The translations under genes were made by a program, and so were the position numbers. Below, piece after piece: positions 31,950 to 34,004 of a stretch of 34,004 nt of DNA (its first letter is position 1; every line of letters starts with the position of its first letter). The DNA comes from an uncultured Bacilli bacterium (GTDB lineage: Bacteria; Bacillota_I; Bacilli_A; RF39; UBA660), in assembly GCA_947599755.1 (NCBI GenBank), contig CANQFO010000003.1, positions 1 to 34,004 on the forward strand, given 5' to 3'. A model generated the notes under the pieces. The model worked only from the letters and a program-made list of their open reading frames with translations, was not told the DNA's origin and ran no database searches.

Positions 31950-33855
31950 TCAAAAGTTATATCAAGAGTTGAGAGAACAAACAAAAAAAAATATAGAAAA
32001 TAATGATATAGAAGAAGAATTAGCTTTTTTTCAACGAACTTTTAACAAAAATTCTTTTAATACTCAACCAAATAATATCATAAAAATAGATTTATGTGAT
32101 TTAGCAATAATTATGTTATGTCAAAAAACCAACCTTTCATACCAACAAATTCAAGAGAAGATAATGCATAATAGAAACTTCATTAAAGAAGTAACAGCAG
32201 AACTATTACAACGGATGATTATAGATATAGAAGAATTAAATATAGAAGAATTAGATATAGAAGAAATGAAACAAATCCAACAAGAAATAGAAAAAGAAAA
32301 TGGCAAAAGAAATAATCAGGAAATAAATAATTTTATTCAAGATGTTAATTTAGGATTTAATAATTTAATTGAATTATGTACGTTAGCAAAAAAAGAAACA
32401 GTAGAAGTATTAAAAGTAATTAGAGATATCAAAATTTTAAAATTTCAAAGAGAAATATTAAATATAGATTTTCAAAAATATAATATTTCTAGTAGCATGA
32501 AAGAAATGATATTTAAAGAAGTCATAAATAATTTAAATAAAAATAAAATAGTTGACTTAGATTTAGTCACTCAATCCATTCATGAGGCAAAAAAATATCT
32601 CCAAAAAATAATTGAAAAGAAAGAAAAAGAAAGTAAAAAACGAAAAAAAAGTATCTTAAATTATATCAATGTAGAAGAATGGCTTCAAAATCAAGATTCA
32701 AACCAAGAAATTAAAGAGATTAGTCCGTTTATTAAAAAGATTCCAGAAGAAAACCTTAGAATACAAATTTTACAAAACATTTATCGCCATAATTTAGCCT
32801 TTCAACAAAAAATAGAAAAGGAATATCAAAAAATATCAAAAGAATCCATTAACCAAATTTATGCTTTATGCAAACAATATGGAATAGATCCATTGCAAGT
32901 AAAAATTGATGGGACAAAGGATTTTGCAGAAATGAGTCAAATTTTAAAAACATTATGTTCTTGGGAAATTGAAAACCCTTGCGATCTAGTACAGATTTTA
33001 AATACAACCTCTTTATCTATGATAAATAAAATAAAAGATATGATTAATAAAGGATATATAATAGCAACATTAATCCAAGACCATCAAGAAATTTTTTATG
33101 AAGGTTCAAGAGAATATCAGAATTTAATTGCAAATATAGCAATATGTCAAGAAAAAGGTATTTCTCCTTATGTTATACAAAAAGCAAACGAAGTTTTACT
33201 AATTGATACCAATAAATGGCAAAAAAATATCGAAATACTAAAGAATTATCAATTAATCAATAATTTGAAAAATGCCCAATCATTAGCATTTTTAAAAGAG
33301 TCAAATTTAGACAAGAAAATTGATGAAGTATTAGAATTAGGAATGGAGCCATTTTTAGAAGAAGAGTTAAGTTTATTAAATTTTGATCAAAAACAATGGA
33401 AAAAAATCCTTTTATTAACTAGATTGAATATGTCTATTAACACGACTAATGAATTATTAGCAATATTAATGGACAAAAATTTTATCATTGAAGAAAGTAT
33501 ACTAGATGATTATCTTTATGATGCAAAAGTTTATGCCCAAAAACAAAATCCTTCAAAAGAAATTTCTAAGGAAAAACTAGACGAAGTTTTAAAAAAATAT
33601 ATTGCAAGTAATCGTACTTATTATATTAATGGAGTAATTATTTCTCAAAACAAAGTAAGAAGAAATTTAGAAACCAATCCAAATCAAACATTATATTATC
33701 AAGAAATATTAGATAGTATTACAGAAGGAAAAAAATTTACAGAAGATGAATATGAAAAAATACAAACCCAATTAGAAAAAGATTTATTCATAACTACTAA
33801 AAGTGAAAAACCAATACAAAAAAGAAAGAATCAACAGAATGTAGAATTGGGTTGA
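31942..33855 (+). CDS. Large helical protein, unknown function
   Basis: 637 residues from the ATG at 31942; AAAGGTGA ends six bases upstream, so the in-frame GTG at 31933 lies in the ribosome binding site. The protein looks entirely helical and cytoplasmic. An in-frame triplet of 15-base repeats gives IEELNIEELDIEEM (about residues 95-108). Residues 290-530 have a repeating pattern of about 30 residues with Leu/Ile/Asn-rich pairs of helices (for example YGIDPLQVKI, KGISPYVIQKAN, LGMEPFLEEE and LNMSINTTNELLAIL), resembling alpha-solenoid repeats. The basic tail ends KPIQKRKNQQNVELG. I do not recognise the family. It is co-transcribed with the coiled-coil/ParE-like gene, so the two products may bind one another. 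Confidence 0.6.
   Translation: MIDQKLYQELREQTKKNIENNDIEEELAFFQRTFNKNSFNTQPNNIIKIDLCDLAIIMLCQKTNLSYQQIQEKIMHNRNFIKEVTAELLQRMIIDIEELNIEELDIEEMKQIQQEIEKENGKRNNQEINNFIQDVNLGFNNLIELCTLAKKETVEVLKVIRDIKILKFQREILNIDFQKYNISSSMKEMIFKEVINNLNKNKIVDLDLVTQSIHEAKKYLQKIIEKKEKESKKRKKSILNYINVEEWLQNQDSNQEIKEISPFIKKIPEENLRIQILQNIYRHNLAFQQKIEKEYQKISKESINQIYALCKQYGIDPLQVKIDGTKDFAEMSQILKTLCSWEIENPCDLVQILNTTSLSMINKIKDMINKGYIIATLIQDHQEIFYEGSREYQNLIANIAICQEKGISPYVIQKANEVLLIDTNKWQKNIEILKNYQLINNLKNAQSLAFLKESNLDKKIDEVLELGMEPFLEEELSLLNFDQKQWKKILLLTRLNMSINTTNELLAILMDKNFIIEESILDDYLYDAKVYAQKQNPSKEISKEKLDEVLKKYIASNRTYYINGVIISQNKVRRNLETNPNQTLYYQEILDSITEGKKFTEDEYEKIQTQLEKDLFITTKSEKPIQKRKNQQNVELG
32226..32270 (+). repeat. Three tandem 15-base repeats inside a coding gene
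   Basis: The unit TATAGAAGAATTAGA occurs three times in a row (32226-32240, 32241-32255, 32256-32270) with one to three differences. It keeps the frame and encodes IEEL-N/D steps, so copy-number change would lengthen or shorten a helix without a frameshift. Confidence 0.75.
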
Positions 33856-33941
33856 ATGAAAAGTAAATGTCTATTTAAGTAAGAAAGTAATTAAATGCAA
33901 GAGAGAATGGGAGAAAAAATTAAAAAAATGTGAAAAATTTT

Positions 33942-34004
33942 TGAAAATGTCCCTATTTTTGGAAAGTAATAATTAGTGAAAATGTCCCTAACAAAAAATA
34001 TGAA
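33942..34004. repeat. Direct repeats, probable end of an insertion sequence beyond the window
   Basis: TGAAAATGTCCCTA occurs perfectly at 33942-33955 and 33977-33990, and the last four bases of the window (TGAA) could start a third copy. Repeated GTCCC blocks starting with TG are typical of the ends of IS21-like elements, where they bind transposase. No transposase gene is inside the window, so the element would continue to the right. The gap 33856-33941 contains no gene or clear terminator. Confidence 0.4.

Noticed and set aside
1..34004. tRNA genes, CRISPR arrays, rRNA or a recoded genetic code
   Set aside because: No cloverleaf-like stretch or spaced repeat array was seen in the gaps, and UGA ends many genes while Trp is TGG throughout.

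Overview
The window is a dense, very A+T-rich stretch of a low-G+C Bacillota chromosome. Nearly every gene lies on the + strand, with Shine-Dalgarno sites, ATGA overlaps, sigma-A-type promoters (TTGNNN-N17-TANAAT) and T-tailed hairpins. UGA is read as stop and Trp is TGG, so this is not a recoded Mollicute. AddAB, a SipW-type signal peptidase, camelysin-like proteins and the yceD-rpmF pair fit Bacilli. An uncultured gut lineage such as RF39 or a relative of Erysipelotrichales is my inference, not a demonstrated placement.

Layout. (1) 3-4134: the end of a HerA/VirB4-like ATPase gene, two small coiled-coil proteins, an Lgt-like membrane protein with an altered active site, and a membrane-anchored coiled-coil protein with a Cys-rich loop. 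It reads as one operon and a candidate membrane or export machine of unknown function. (2) 4254-8862: a promoter, an unknown protein, two FAD-dependent oxidoreductases (HI0933/YhiN type and COG2509 type) and a MYG1-family DHH phosphoesterase, all tightly coupled. (3) 8878-10557: a single-module Clp D1-like AAA+ ATPase with its own promoter and terminator. (4) 10616-19559: a surface-protein island with a membrane-anchored extracellular protein, a minus-strand XRE regulator, an InlB-repeat/Big2 protein, a 1769-residue secreted protein with five degenerate repeats of about 170 residues, and a membrane-anchored thioredoxin-like protein. (5) 19690-25146: an operon resembling TasA/SipW fibre systems: a camelysin-like subunit, a SipW-type signal peptidase fused to a polytopic domain, a DUF5305-like protein, a camelysin-LamG fusion and another anchored beta protein. 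It runs without a visible terminator into yceD and rpmF. (6) 25208-30823: addB and addA, the AddB being short and lacking its Walker A motif. (7) 30904-33855: two helical proteins of unknown role, the first ending in a ParE/RelE-like domain. (8) 33942-34004: repeats that look like the end of an insertion sequence outside the window.

The most striking observations are two. The L32 gene encodes a nine-residue N-terminal extension (MMKLNIQMF) before the normal L32 start AVPFRK. It closely resembles the Prp protease cleavage sequence known from Firmicutes L27, and cleavage would give exactly the usual L32 N-terminus. The second is the compact fibre operon, in which the dedicated signal peptidase is fused to an unknown multi-spanning domain and one predicted subunit carries a lectin-like tail.
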